From: Aquificales bacterium
GTDB taxonomy: Bacteria > Aquificota > Aquificia > Aquificales > QOAS01
Length of the DNA: 25,364 nucleotides
Direction of reading: 5' to 3'
Assembly: GCA_027035985.1 (NCBI GenBank)
Contig: JALVTI010000130.1
Coordinates: 1-25,364 of the forward strand
Shown: one piece after another, positions 14,581-22,994 of the stretch
Layout: every line of letters starts with the position of its first letter
Numbering within the stretch: the first letter of the stretch is position 1
Program-made: the position numbers and the translations under genes
The notes under the pieces: generated by a model
Database searches by the model: none
Seen by the model: the letters and a program-made list of their open reading frames with translations, nothing else
Told to the model about the DNA's origin: nothing

Positions 14581-16665
14581 ATGTCCTCCATTTATCCCCC
14601 CTTAGAGGAGTTAGAAAGGGAACTTTTGAGGGAGACCGATAACAACCCCGCCGTAAGGCGGGCTATAGAATATGCAAAGGAAAAACATAAGGAGCAAAGG
14701 CGCAAAACCGGAGAGCCCTACGTCGTCCACCCCCTATGGGTCGCCCTAAAGCTTGCCCAAATGAAGATGGATATACCCACCGTTGTGGCGGGTGTTTTGC
14801 ACGACACGGTCGAGGATACCGACGCCACTCTTGAGGAGATAGAGGAGCTCTTCGGCAAAGATGTCGCCCGACTGGTGGACGGGGTTACGAAGCTCGACAA
14901 GCACCGCTTCCGCTCCAAGGACGAGGCGCAGGCGGAAAACTTCCGAAAGCTGTTGCTTGCCACTGCCGAGGATATAAGGACGCTCATCATCAAACTGGTC
15001 GACCGCCTCGACAATATGCGGAGTCTCCCGATATTCCGCCGCGAAAAACAGCAGAGAATTGCGAGGGAAACCCTCCTCGTTTACGCCCCCCTCGCCCACC
15101 TTTTGGGTATGTGGGAGATTAAGTCCCAATTGGAGGATTTGTCCTTTAAATACCTCTACCCGGAGGAATACGAAAGGGTTAAACACTTTGTGGGAAAGGC
15201 GAGGAAGGAACTCGAGGAGTATCTGAAAAAGTATGTAATCCCTCCCCTAAAGGAGGAATTGGAAAGGGCGGGTATACCGGCGACTATAAAGTACCGTTCA
15301 AAACACCTCTACAGCATCTGGGAAAAGACAAAAAGGAAGGGTATTGAGCTGGAAGAGGTTCACGACATTTTGGGGGTGAGAATAATAACCGACACCGTTC
15401 CGCAGTGTTACACCGCCCTCGGGGTGGTTCACCAACTCTGGAAACCAGTTGCCGGAAAGTTCAAGGACTACATCAGCATGCCGAAACCCAACCTATACCA
15501 ATCGCTCCATACCACCGTGGTGGGTCCCAAGGGGCGGTGGGTTGAGTTTCAGATTCGCACTTGGGATATGCACTACATCGCCGAAAAGGGTATAGCCGCC
15601 CACTGGGCGTATAAGGCGGGTAGAAAACCCAAACCCCAGGAGGAGAAAATAGCAAAAGCCCTTCGGGATTTGGTCGAGAGCTTCAGCAACCCCGAGGAGT
15701 ATAGGGAGATAACGAAACGCCTAAGGGAGGAACTGGACAAGGAGGTCTTTGTTTACACCCCGAAGGGGGATGTCGTCGCCCTGCCAAAGGGTGCGACGCC
15801 GGTCGACTTCGCATACGCAATTCACACCGAATTGGGAAACCGCTGCGCCGGTGCTAAAGTGGACGGTCGGATAGTCCCCCTCGATTACAAGTTGCAAACC
15901 GGCGAGAGGGTGGAGATAATCACCCACCCCAATAAAAAACCCTCCCCCGAATGGCTTAAATTCGTAAAAACTGCCAAGGCGAGGCAGAGAATAAAGCAGT
16001 TCCTAAAGAAGGAATTGGAGGAAAGACTCCTCGAAGAGGGTAGGAAGATATGGCTCCGCCTGGCGGAAAAGTACAACCTCGACCTAAAAGAGGTTTTGGA
16101 AAGGACGAGGAAAACCGAAAGGGAGCTCTTCATCCAGCTGGCAAAGGGAAAGCTGTCGGAAAAGTGGATTCTCTCCCACCTCCCCAAGGAAAAAAAAGAG
16201 GGCGAGCATATCCCCGATAAGGCTCCGCAGGAGGGTGTCCTCGATTGGGAGGAATTCAGGGGTATAAAGTACACCCTCGCCAAGTGTTGCCATCCCCTAC
16301 CGGGGGAGGAGGTTAAGGCGGTCATTCAGAGGGGCAAAGGTTTGGTTCTCCACTCGAAGGATTGCCCAAATCTCAAAAACCTCGAGAGGATAGCACCCCA
16401 CAAGGTTTTCACCGTTAGGTGGAACGAAAAGGGTCAGTTTCCCGTTCCCCTGCAGGTGGTCGCCTACGATTATGTGGGACTTTTATCGGATATAACCTCT
16501 CTCTTCGCCCAAAAGAGGGTAAACATAGTAAACGCGAACACCTCCACGAGGGGAGATAAAGCCTATCTCAACATTACGGGGATTTTTAAAGATTACAACC
16601 ACCTAAAGGAGGTAGAGGAGGCTATTTTAAAACTCCCAAAGGTGTTGGAGATTAAGAGGGTTTAG
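14581..16665 (+). CDS. rel: Bifunctional (p)ppGpp synthetase/hydrolase (RelA/SpoT family)
   Basis: This 694-residue long RSH enzyme makes and degrades the alarmone (p)ppGpp. Domains in order: an HD hydrolase domain with intact H74-D75 in VLHDTVED; the synthetase domain (about 235-350) with KHLYSIWEKTKRKG, DILGVRIITD and KFKDYISMPK; a TGS domain (about 385-450, FVYTPKGDVVALPKGATPVDF); a helical region; a zinc-finger-like region with KCCHPLPGEE and HSKDCPNL; and a C-terminal ACT domain. The basic KFKD is the conservative form of the RxKD motif of bifunctional enzymes, so both activities are expected. No ribosome site precedes the ATG; TAGATT (14568-14573) ends 7 bases upstream, fitting a leaderless transcript. 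The last 14 bases overlap the convergent tat gene. Confidence 0.94.
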   Translation: MSSIYPPLEELERELLRETDNNPAVRRAIEYAKEKHKEQRRKTGEPYVVHPLWVALKLAQMKMDIPTVVAGVLHDTVEDTDATLEEIEELFGKDVARLVDGVTKLDKHRFRSKDEAQAENFRKLLLATAEDIRTLIIKLVDRLDNMRSLPIFRREKQQRIARETLLVYAPLAHLLGMWEIKSQLEDLSFKYLYPEEYERVKHFVGKARKELEEYLKKYVIPPLKEELERAGIPATIKYRSKHLYSIWEKTKRKGIELEEVHDILGVRIITDTVPQCYTALGVVHQLWKPVAGKFKDYISMPKPNLYQSLHTTVVGPKGRWVEFQIRTWDMHYIAEKGIAAHWAYKAGRKPKPQEEKIAKALRDLVESFSNPEEYREITKRLREELDKEVFVYTPKGDVVALPKGATPVDFAYAIHTELGNRCAGAKVDGRIVPLDYKLQTGERVEIITHPNKKPSPEWLKFVKTAKARQRIKQFLKKELEERLLEEGRKIWLRLAEKYNLDLKEVLERTRKTERELFIQLAKGKLSEKWILSHLPKEKKEGEHIPDKAPQEGVLDWEEFRGIKYTLAKCCHPLPGEEVKAVIQRGKGLVLHSKDCPNLKNLERIAPHKVFTVRWNEKGQFPVPLQVVAYDYVGLLSDITSLFAQKRVNIVNANTSTRGDKAYLNITGIFKDYNHLKEVEEAILKLPKVLEIKRV

Positions 16666-16683
16666 TTCCCCCTTTGGGTTTTT
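16635..16683. terminator. Possible bidirectional terminator in the overlapping ends of rel and tatB
   Basis: CCCAAAGG (16635-16642) and CCTTTGGG (16671-16678) are perfect 8-base arms, with an inner GGG/CCC pairing (16658-16660 with 16668-16670). On the plus strand the outer stem is followed by TTTTT (16679-16683); on the minus strand it is followed by AGTTTTAAAA. The whole structure is inside coding sequence. The large loop lowers certainty. Confidence 0.45.
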
Positions 16684-17053
16684 CGGTTTCGTCGTCCACG
16701 ACGGGGGCGTTTCCGCTAAAGAGGTCTTCCATAGTTAGTTCCTTTTTGGGAGTTTCACCCTTGGGAGGTTCGGTTTTGGTTTCTCCCACGAGTTGGTCGA
16801 GGAACTCCTTTTGGGATTTTGGTTTCTGCTCGGTTTCCCCCGACAGGTATTGTTTAACCTTTTGCTCCCCCTCGAGGGTGGTCTTTTTGAGTTGCTCTTT
16901 TAGCTCCGCCGCCTGGAGTTCGAGCTGAATGGAAGCCCATTCCTGGCGCACCTTTCGCACTATCCTACCCAATTGGGTGGCAAACTCGAGCATCTTTTCG
17001 GGACCAAAAACTACAAAAGCCACCGCGAGGATTAAAAGCAGTTGGAGTTCCAT
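16652..17053 (-). CDS. tatB: Sec-independent translocase protein, TatA/TatB family (probably TatB)
   Basis: This 133-residue protein has the layout of TatA/TatB, membrane components that export folded twin-arginine proteins. It has a very short N-terminus, one hydrophobic segment (residues about 3-17), the hinge FGPEKMLEFATQLGR with the conserved Phe-Gly-Pro, an amphipathic helix (about 20-55), and a long charged tail rich in Lys, Glu and Pro. The Glu near the N-terminus (E2) and the length favour TatB over TatA, but the two families are hard to separate by eye. TatC is not in the window. No ribosome site precedes the ATG. It is convergent and overlapping with rel, and divergent from the cmr operon. 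Confidence 0.8.
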   Translation of the reverse strand: MELQLLLILAVAFVVFGPEKMLEFATQLGRIVRKVRQEWASIQLELQAAELKEQLKKTTLEGEQKVKQYLSGETEQKPKSQKEFLDQLVGETKTEPPKGETPKKELTMEDLFSGNAPVVDDETEKPKGGTKPS

Positions 17054-17061
17054 TAAGGGTT

Positions 17062-17091
17062 TAGACTAATGTATACAACTTATGTTATAGT
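17062..17091 (+). promoter_or_regulatory. Probable promoter of the cmr operon
   Basis: TAGACT (17062-17067, 4/6 match to TTGACA) and TATAGT (17086-17091, 5/6 match to TATAAT) are separated by 18 bases. Transcription would begin about 17098, leaving a leader of only about 7 bases before cmr1 and no Shine-Dalgarno site. Confidence 0.42.
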
Positions 17092-17104
17092 AACCTTTCT
17101 ATAA

Positions 17105-18307
17105 ATGTATAGCAAATTAGAGTTTGAATTTGAATTCATTACCCCCGCCTTTATAGGCGGGGCTTTTAATCAAGAAAAGGAGTATTTAGAGCTTAGACCC
17201 GCATCCTTAATAGGCTCTTTGCGGTACTGGTTTAGGAACTTGTTGGGAACTATTACCGATAACGTTAATGCAATTTATAAACTTGAAGAGGAACTTTTTG
17301 GAAGTCAACAAAAGGCGGGTGCCGTTAAAGTAAAAGTAAAACCTCAAGGTGATTTACAGAATTACATAAAAAATCAATTACCTTCTGGGGTTTCATATAT
17401 AGCCTATGGACTACAAGGGAGACCCTATTTAGATATCGGTTCGAAATTTCAAATTACCTTTTTGGTTCCCAAAAAATACAAAGACCTTTTTGTGTCCTTT
17501 TTATATCTCTACAACTTTTTGGGAAGCTTGGGGGGAAGAAGCCGCCGCGGGTGGGGAAATTTTATTTTGAAACCTATTAGTGAATTAAAAGAGGATTTTA
17601 AGAATCTTGATTGGGAGGTCTTTAGCAAAGAACTTTTAGGGGAAATATATAGGGGATTTACGAATAAGGCTAAAGAATTTTTGGAAACCCTAGAAGAGAA
17701 TGAAGAAACAATTAATTTTAACCCTTTGTGGAAATTTGAAATTTTTGAACCTTATAAGGAGGAATTTAAAAAGGAAAATTCTATTTTCCTTTTGAGAACT
17801 TTGTCTTATAGCTATGGAAATTATAGAAGAAACCATAGAAATCCTGATTATGGAAATTTCAAAAATTTTCTTAACTATAGGGACAAATACAAACACCAGT
17901 GTATAGTTTACAATCGGATATGGTTTGGACTACCTATAAATGTTAGGTATAAAACTGGAGAAAAAGGTTTTATTAATCTTTTTCTAGAAGAAAAACCTAC
18001 AAGATTAGCCTCACCTGTAATTTTCAGATGTGTTAAGGGGGAAGTTATAAACTACTTTAGACCTCTAATAATTATTAAAAAAAGTGACGATTTAGTAATT
18101 GATAAAACTGAAGAATGTAAAAATAAAAATTCTCAAAATTTAACTTTTTATGGTTGGAACGTTCCAAAAGGTAAAGTTCAGGGTTTAACTGCAGATAAAA
18201 ATATTAAGAGACCTATAGTATCAAAGTACCCTTTTGAGGATTATATAAAACACTTTCTCCAACGAGTTTTTCAAATAGAAAATCCCATCTTAACTTTAGG
18301 AGGCTAA
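17105..18307 (+). CDS. cmr1: Type III-B CRISPR RAMP protein Cmr1
   Basis: Cmr1 (400 residues) caps the 3' end of the crRNA in the Cmr effector complex. The first RAMP domain has the typical opening ITPAFIGGA, then LRPASLIGSLRYWFR, the arginine-rich signature in which an Arg-x-Ser/Ala-Leu-x-Gly-x-x-Arg stretch contacts RNA. A glycine-rich loop GGRSRRGWG follows at about residues 143-151. The C-terminal half is less conserved. It is the first gene of the operon, starts almost at the predicted transcription start, and ends 3 bases before the Cas10 start codon, with the Cas10 ribosome site overlapping its last codons. Base composition is clearly AT-richer than in rel or tatB next door. Confidence 0.88.
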   Translation: MYSKLEFEFEFITPAFIGGAFNQEKEYLELRPASLIGSLRYWFRNLLGTITDNVNAIYKLEEELFGSQQKAGAVKVKVKPQGDLQNYIKNQLPSGVSYIAYGLQGRPYLDIGSKFQITFLVPKKYKDLFVSFLYLYNFLGSLGGRSRRGWGNFILKPISELKEDFKNLDWEVFSKELLGEIYRGFTNKAKEFLETLEENEETINFNPLWKFEIFEPYKEEFKKENSIFLLRTLSYSYGNYRRNHRNPDYGNFKNFLNYRDKYKHQCIVYNRIWFGLPINVRYKTGEKGFINLFLEEKPTRLASPVIFRCVKGEVINYFRPLIIIKKSDDLVIDKTEECKNKNSQNLTFYGWNVPKGKVQGLTADKNIKRPIVSKYPFEDYIKHFLQRVFQIENPILTLGG

Positions 18308-18310
18308 ATA

Positions 18311-18937
18311 ATGAAAAATAACTCCAAAGATTGGCTTTTAATATTCACATCCTCACCCGTTCAAGGATTTATAAGGGCTTCAAAGAAGACAAAAGACCTA
18401 TTTGCGGGAAGTTATTTGCTTTCTTTCTTAACCTTCAAAGTTATTAAAGCTTTTGAACAAAATACCGTACGCGGAATAGATGAAGTTATCTATCCCGTGG
18501 TTAAGGAAGAAATAAAACATTTCCACCAATTGTTAATGGGTAATTATCCCAACCGATTTGTGGCTATTTTGAGGGATAAAACGCCGTGTGAGGTTAAAGA
18601 ATTAGTAGACCTTTTAAAGAAAATTTTTTACCAGGAAATAGAAAAAATAAAAAATACAGAAATAGAATTTATTGAAAACTTTTTAAAGAAGCTACAGGAT
18701 AGTTTAGACAATCATAGGTGTATAATTAATCTTCCAAATCTTATAGGAGCAAAAGAACAATTTCCTAAACATATCTTGGATTATTTTCAAGTTTTTATTA
18801 CCGTTAAGGAACTAAAAAGTTTATGTAACTACCGGGAGGAGTATGAAAATACCGAAAAACTTCTCGGAGGTAGAAAAACCTTTAGACCCTATAAAGGAGA
18901 AATAGATAACGCTACCTATAAGAAAAAAAAGAGATAA
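18311..18937 (+). CDS. cmr2: Cas10/Cmr2, N-terminal fragment (frameshifted)
   Basis: These 208 residues are the N-terminal part of Cmr2, the large Cas10 subunit. AGGAGG (18298-18303) lies 7 bases before the ATG. The opening, with SSPVQGFIRASKKTKDL and AGSYLLSFL, matches the start of the first palm-like domain of Cmr2 and not an HD nuclease, so the HD domain is absent rather than truncated: cmr1 ends directly upstream. The frame runs into a TAA at 18935 just after a run of eight A residues (18923-18930). The continuation of Cmr2 is in the +1 frame, open from 18906 and so overlapping. Omitting one A gives a continuous reading frame of about 807 residues through to 20735. See the companion fragment and the A8 entry. 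Confidence 0.82.
   Translation: MKNNSKDWLLIFTSSPVQGFIRASKKTKDLFAGSYLLSFLTFKVIKAFEQNTVRGIDEVIYPVVKEEIKHFHQLLMGNYPNRFVAILRDKTPCEVKELVDLLKKIFYQEIEKIKNTEIEFIENFLKKLQDSLDNHRCIINLPNLIGAKEQFPKHILDYFQVFITVKELKSLCNYREEYENTEKLLGGRKTFRPYKGEIDNATYKKKKR
18923..18930 (+). other. A8 homopolymer at the Cas10 frame break
   Basis: Eight A residues sit where the two halves of cmr2 overlap in different frames (18906-18934). Seven A residues would read through the codons for Tyr-Lys-Lys-Lys-Arg-Asp-Asn-Glu into the zinc-binding region. Runs of this length are classic places for sequencing error, mutation, or RNA polymerase slippage. Confidence 0.8.
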
Positions 18938-18938
18938 T

Positions 18939-20735
18939 GAAACAGAAGTCTGTCTTTTTCCCGATGGTTGCACCACCTGCGGTGAGCGGTTGCACTTGGC
19001 TATCGATTGGGAAAATGCAAAGCTCGAAGATATAGGAGAGAAAGAAAGGCTATGCGGTTTGTGTTATGCAAAGCGTAAACTCGCCGATATTTATCTATTG
19101 AAGGATGAAGATATAAGAGAAAAACTCGAAAAGGTTAAGGAAAAAGAAGAAAGCCTATTAAAGGAAAAATTGGAAGAAGAATTGAAGTTAGCCTTTAATA
19201 GGTTTCCTTCCACTCACGATATAGCACTCGCAAAGGAAAAATTCATATTTTTCCTCGAATTGGCGGAAATTTTGAATGGTGAAGAATTGAAGAAGTTCTT
19301 AACATACCTATTAAAGGTTCTACTCGTATTCAGAGACCGCGGGAGTATCGCTTATGGGATTAACCCCTACTGGAGGGATAAATTAAGAAGAAATGTTTCC
19401 CAAAAATGGGAGGGAATAATAAAGGAAATTGTAGAGGAACTTAAAAAGGATGAGACTTTCGGACAATTTTTCAGGGGTGAAGACCACCTTAATAAACTAA
19501 TCAAGGATTACAAAATAGTTCTATATAACCCTTGGATGGTTTCTATACATCTTCTATCCACTCACGAGTTGAAAAATTTGGAAAACGACCTGCTTAAGGA
19601 ACGCGAAAAACAGAAACGGAAAAAAATCCAAGTGGATAGGGATATTTCAAAAGAGCTAAGCCTTTTAGAGGAATACAAAAGCATCCTCAAACACATTTTT
19701 GGGCTGTTAAAGGAGAAAAAGGGAAAAGATTACGAGAAGATTTTCAATAGGGTTTCCTATTTCGGAATAATCTTTTCCGACGGCGACAACATAGGGAAAA
19801 TTTTGGGTGGAGATAAGGAAATCCTCCGAAAGGATAGAGATTTCGGTTTGAAATTCCACAAAGCGTTTTCCGAAAAATTATCCGAATACGCTACAAATGT
19901 TGCGAAGGAGTTGGAAAAAGACCCGCCGGTGGAAAATCCCGGTTTTATAAAGGTCATCTACGCCGGCGGTGACGATATTTTCGCTTTTGTTCAACCCAAT
20001 GAGGTTATAAGGACTTTAAGAACTACCTCCGAAAGGTATAGGGAGACCCTTAGATGCCTTTTAAGGGAAGAAAGGGCAACAACCTCGGCGGGTGTGGTTA
20101 TAGGACACGCCAAGGTGAGTTTGAAATATCTGTTGGCAAAAACCTACGAAGGTGAAAGTGAGGCTAAAAATTCCTTTGGAAGGAATGCGTTTGTAATAAA
20201 GGTTATTTCCCGTAGTGGAGAAGAAACCACTTTCGGTTCCAAATATAGGTATAGTGCCTTTGGAAATCCCCTAGGATTGTTGGAACGGCTTACCAAGTAT
20301 TACGCAAAGGGGAAAATATCTTCCAAACTACCCTATGCCCTTAGGGAGTTGGCGGATAGGTTTTTCTCCGCAGGAAAAAGTCCACATATCGGGAGTAATG
20401 AGGAGGAAATAAATAAGCTAATAAAAAATGAAAATAAAAAATTTACTTTGGCGAAAACCCTTTTAAGAAGGGAACTTAAGAGAAAATTAAACCTAGAAAG
20501 TAATGAAAAAGAAAATCCTAAAGAGGAACTCATAAAGGAGATAGAAACCTTTTTCGAACAGCAGTTTAAGAAACATACCGAAAACCCTTTAAAGGAAAAA
20601 ATCGAAGCTTTGGAAAGTCCTGAAAAGGGTAATAAACAGCCCCAAAAAACCCTTTTTGTGGGGGATTTGTTGAAAAACCTTGCGGGGATGTTTTATGTTG
20701 CCAGAACACTAAGCGGGTGGGAGGAAGATGGATAG
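18939..20735 (+). CDS. cmr2: Cas10/Cmr2, C-terminal fragment with zinc finger and GGDD cyclase
   Basis: This fragment carries the rest of Cmr2. The frame is open from 18906; useful sequence begins about 18939. It starts with a zinc-binding pair, Cys-x-x-Cys in GCTTCGERL (18966-18989) and LCGLC (19050-19064). The first in-frame start, TTG at 18990, falls after the first pair and has no ribosome site, so independent translation would lose half the zinc site. Further on are SDGDNIG (about 19776-19796) and YAGGDDIFAF, with GGDD at 19965-19976: the palm residues that make cyclic oligoadenylate from ATP on target RNA binding. A Lys/Glu-rich helical region precedes the C-terminus. It overlaps cmr3 by 8 bases. 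The catalytic residues look intact, which argues for recent mutation, sequencing error or slippage rather than old decay. Confidence 0.82.
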   Translation, partial: ETEVCLFPDGCTTCGERLHLAIDWENAKLEDIGEKERLCGLCYAKRKLADIYLLKDEDIREKLEKVKEKEESLLKEKLEEELKLAFNRFPSTHDIALAKEKFIFFLELAEILNGEELKKFLTYLLKVLLVFRDRGSIAYGINPYWRDKLRRNVSQKWEGIIKEIVEELKKDETFGQFFRGEDHLNKLIKDYKIVLYNPWMVSIHLLSTHELKNLENDLLKEREKQKRKKIQVDRDISKELSLLEEYKSILKHIFGLLKEKKGKDYEKIFNRVSYFGIIFSDGDNIGKILGGDKEILRKDRDFGLKFHKAFSEKLSEYATNVAKELEKDPPVENPGFIKVIYAGGDDIFAFVQPNEVIRTLRTTSERYRETLRCLLREERATTSAGVVIGHAKVSLKYLLAKTYEGESEAKNSFGRNAFVIKVISRSGEETTFGSKYRYSAFGNPLGLLERLTKYYAKGKISSKLPYALRELADRFFSAGKSPHIGSNEEEINKLIKNENKKFTLAKTLLRRELKRKLNLESNEKENPKEELIKEIETFFEQQFKKHTENPLKEKIEALESPEKGNKQPQKTLFVGDLLKNLAGMFYVARTLSGWEEDG

Positions 20736-21891
20736 GCTTTACCTTTTGGAGTTAAACCCTATAGACAATTACGTAATAGGTGGTTTAAGGAATTTTCAAG
20801 CGGGTGTTGATACTTACAGGGAGACTCTATTCCTTCCCGACATTATGAAATTTTTCGCTTTATTGGACTTAGAAGATTTTAAAGTTTGCGGTGTATTTCT
20901 CCGGAAAGACGGAGAAATTTATTTCCCCATTCCGGCGGATTTTTTAAGACCACGAAAGGGACAGAGTGGAAGTTTAAAACTATCCAAACTTAAAAAGGTA
21001 GAAGATTTAAAGTCACGCGAAGGGGATATTATTTTCGATATAGACCCCGAATATATTCCCTATATAGAGGAAGAGGGCGATACCAAATATGAAGGTGCAA
21101 ACGGGTTTATAAGTGCAAAGAGTTTAGAACCCTATTTCCAATACGGGGAAATAAAACAAGACCTAAAAACGGATTCCATTAAATCTATTTCCGAATTTAT
21201 CAAACGGGAATTAAAAATAGGATTAACCCTAAATTTCGATAGCTTTACAGCACAAGAGAGTAGGCTTTATATGACCTTTGTAAACCGCGTAGTGAGAGGG
21301 GTTAAGCTGGTAGCCCTTTTAAAGGTAAAGGAAGGAAAAGAAAACCTTAATGGGGAATCCACTTTGAAACCTCCCAATGGTTTCTTTTATTTCGGGGGAG
21401 AAACAAGGGTTGCCTCGGTAGATACAAAACCTTTAGAGGAAGGAAATCCTTTGCATTTCCTCAACGGGGATATGGAAATAAAGGGGGGCAACCTTTACAG
21501 GTTTTATCTAACATCGCACACATATCTACCGGAGGAATTGAAATTAAAAAGAAAACTAATATTGGGAGAATTAAACGGGAAAAGCAAAAAAAGTGGATGT
21601 AAATTTAGCGTCGAATGGGTTTTTAGTGCAGGAAAAGAATGGATTTCTGGATTTGCAAAACCGGGTATACAGATGCTAAAACCGGGAACGGTTTTAATCT
21701 TGAAGGCTTTAGAGGATTGTAAGAATATTAAAAGACTTACCTGTATTCAGAGTTACGAGTATTTACCCATTTTAAAGGGGCGTAATGCTCCCAAAAAGGT
21801 TGAAAATATCGTCAAGGAAGAAAAAAATCTCTGCGACTACGGTTGGAACTATGGAATTTTAGCCCCTTATGGAGGTGTAAGAAATGAATAA
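20728..21891 (+). CDS. cmr3: Type III-B CRISPR RAMP protein Cmr3
   Basis: Cmr3 (387 residues) sits at the base of the Cmr complex beside Cas10 and holds the 5' handle of the crRNA. Visible features are a first RAMP domain opening LYLLELNPIDNYVIGG, the segment QESRLYMTFVNRVVRGVKLVALL around residues 180-200, FGGETRVASVD, and the late glycine-containing stretch GFAKPGIQMLKPGTVLIL that matches the family's second RAMP domain. The identification also rests on gene order between cmr2 and cmr4. It overlaps cmr2 by 8 bases and cmr4 by 8 bases. A GGGAGGA ribosome site (20719-20725) lies close to the ATG. Coupled translation with both neighbours is likely. Confidence 0.85.
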   Translation: MDRLYLLELNPIDNYVIGGLRNFQAGVDTYRETLFLPDIMKFFALLDLEDFKVCGVFLRKDGEIYFPIPADFLRPRKGQSGSLKLSKLKKVEDLKSREGDIIFDIDPEYIPYIEEEGDTKYEGANGFISAKSLEPYFQYGEIKQDLKTDSIKSISEFIKRELKIGLTLNFDSFTAQESRLYMTFVNRVVRGVKLVALLKVKEGKENLNGESTLKPPNGFFYFGGETRVASVDTKPLEEGNPLHFLNGDMEIKGGNLYRFYLTSHTYLPEELKLKRKLILGELNGKSKKSGCKFSVEWVFSAGKEWISGFAKPGIQMLKPGTVLILKALEDCKNIKRLTCIQSYEYLPILKGRNAPKKVENIVKEEKNLCDYGWNYGILAPYGGVRNE

Positions 21892-22993
21892 TGTAAACCT
21901 GAAAAAGGTTATCTTTTTTAAAGCGGTTAGTCCCGTTCATATGGGAGCGGGGCAGGGTTTGGAACATATAGACTTACCCATTCAGAGGGAAGTCCATACC
22001 AAGTTTCCAATCTTTTACGCCTCGGGTATAAAGGGAGCCTTTAGACAATATGCGTTGGAAAAGGCTTATAAAGAATTAATTGGAAATGAAACTATAAAAA
22101 AGAATGTTAAAGAAATTTTAAACCTATTAGGTAGAACGGATAATGTTCAACAAATAGTGGAAAAAATAATAACTTTATCCCTCTTGGATAGTTGGGTTGA
22201 AGGATTCCCGGCTATTGGTGAGAGTAAAGAAAAAGAACTCTATAAAAATGATATAAAAAAATACATTACAGAAAAATTTATGGAAACTTTAAAAGTTGAT
22301 GAAAAATCATTAGACCAATCCAAGATTGGGAAACTTTTAACCGAAATTGTAGAGGAAATATTCAAAACAACCGAAATATTAGCCTACATATTTGGAAGTC
22401 AAAACAATCGCGGGGCTATAACTTTTAGCGATGGAATGATATTGTTCTTTCCCGTAAAATCCCTAAAGGGTGTTTTCGCATATACGACATCACCTTTGGT
22501 GTTGGAAAGATTTAAGGAGTTCCTGAAAAGGGAGTTTCCTATTAGGAGACCTTCACAAGGAAATATATATGCTTCCGAAAATTTGATATTTCAAGAAAGT
22601 CAAGATAGTAAAGACAGTAAAGTAATCCTTGAAGAATTCGAATTTAGTTGGGTTAGTGCCTGTTTCGAATTCCTCCCTTGCGAGTTAAAAAATCAAATAA
22701 AAGAGCGTTTTGCTATAGTCGATGACGATACCTTTACCTACTTTGTAGAAAACTTTACCGAAGTTGTAACGAGGATAAAAATAAATCCCGAAACCGGAAC
22801 CGTTAATCAAAGGTCGCTTTGGACGGAAGAGTATTTACCCGCCGAAAGTGTTATGTATTCACTTTATTTTGAAAACAAACCCCTATCGGAGAAACATCTG
22901 AAATATCTACCCAAAAATGGGGAACTCATAAATATAGGTGGAGACCAAACGGTGGGTAAAGGCTTTGTAAAACTCCACATTGTGGAACTTTAA
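21884..22993 (+). CDS. cmr4: Type III-B CRISPR RAMP protein Cmr4 (backbone and target RNA nuclease), enlarged
   Basis: Cmr4 forms the helical backbone of the Cmr complex and cuts target RNA at 6-base intervals. D30 in EHIDLPIQRE aligns with the catalytic Asp (D26 in the Pyrococcus protein). SGIKGAFRQYALE (48-60) is the arginine/glycine RNA-binding stretch, and FGSQNNRGAITFSDG (about 170-184) is the usual glycine-rich segment. The C-terminal GGDQTVGKGF is the last RAMP glycine loop. At 369 residues it is longer than typical Cmr4 proteins of roughly 300; the excess lies between residues about 62 and 165, a Lys/Glu-rich predicted helical insert. GGAGGT (21871-21876) precedes the ATG by 7 bases. 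Confidence 0.88.
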   Translation: MNNVNLKKVIFFKAVSPVHMGAGQGLEHIDLPIQREVHTKFPIFYASGIKGAFRQYALEKAYKELIGNETIKKNVKEILNLLGRTDNVQQIVEKIITLSLLDSWVEGFPAIGESKEKELYKNDIKKYITEKFMETLKVDEKSLDQSKIGKLLTEIVEEIFKTTEILAYIFGSQNNRGAITFSDGMILFFPVKSLKGVFAYTTSPLVLERFKEFLKREFPIRRPSQGNIYASENLIFQESQDSKDSKVILEEFEFSWVSACFEFLPCELKNQIKERFAIVDDDTFTYFVENFTEVVTRIKINPETGTVNQRSLWTEEYLPAESVMYSLYFENKPLSEKHLKYLPKNGELINIGGDQTVGKGFVKLHIVEL

Positions 22994-22994
22994 A

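Noticed and set aside
18937..18990. Independent start for the C-terminal Cas10 fragment
   Set aside because: The ATG at 18937 is in a third frame and soon stops. The TTG at 18990 has no ribosome site and would drop half of the zinc-binding cysteines.
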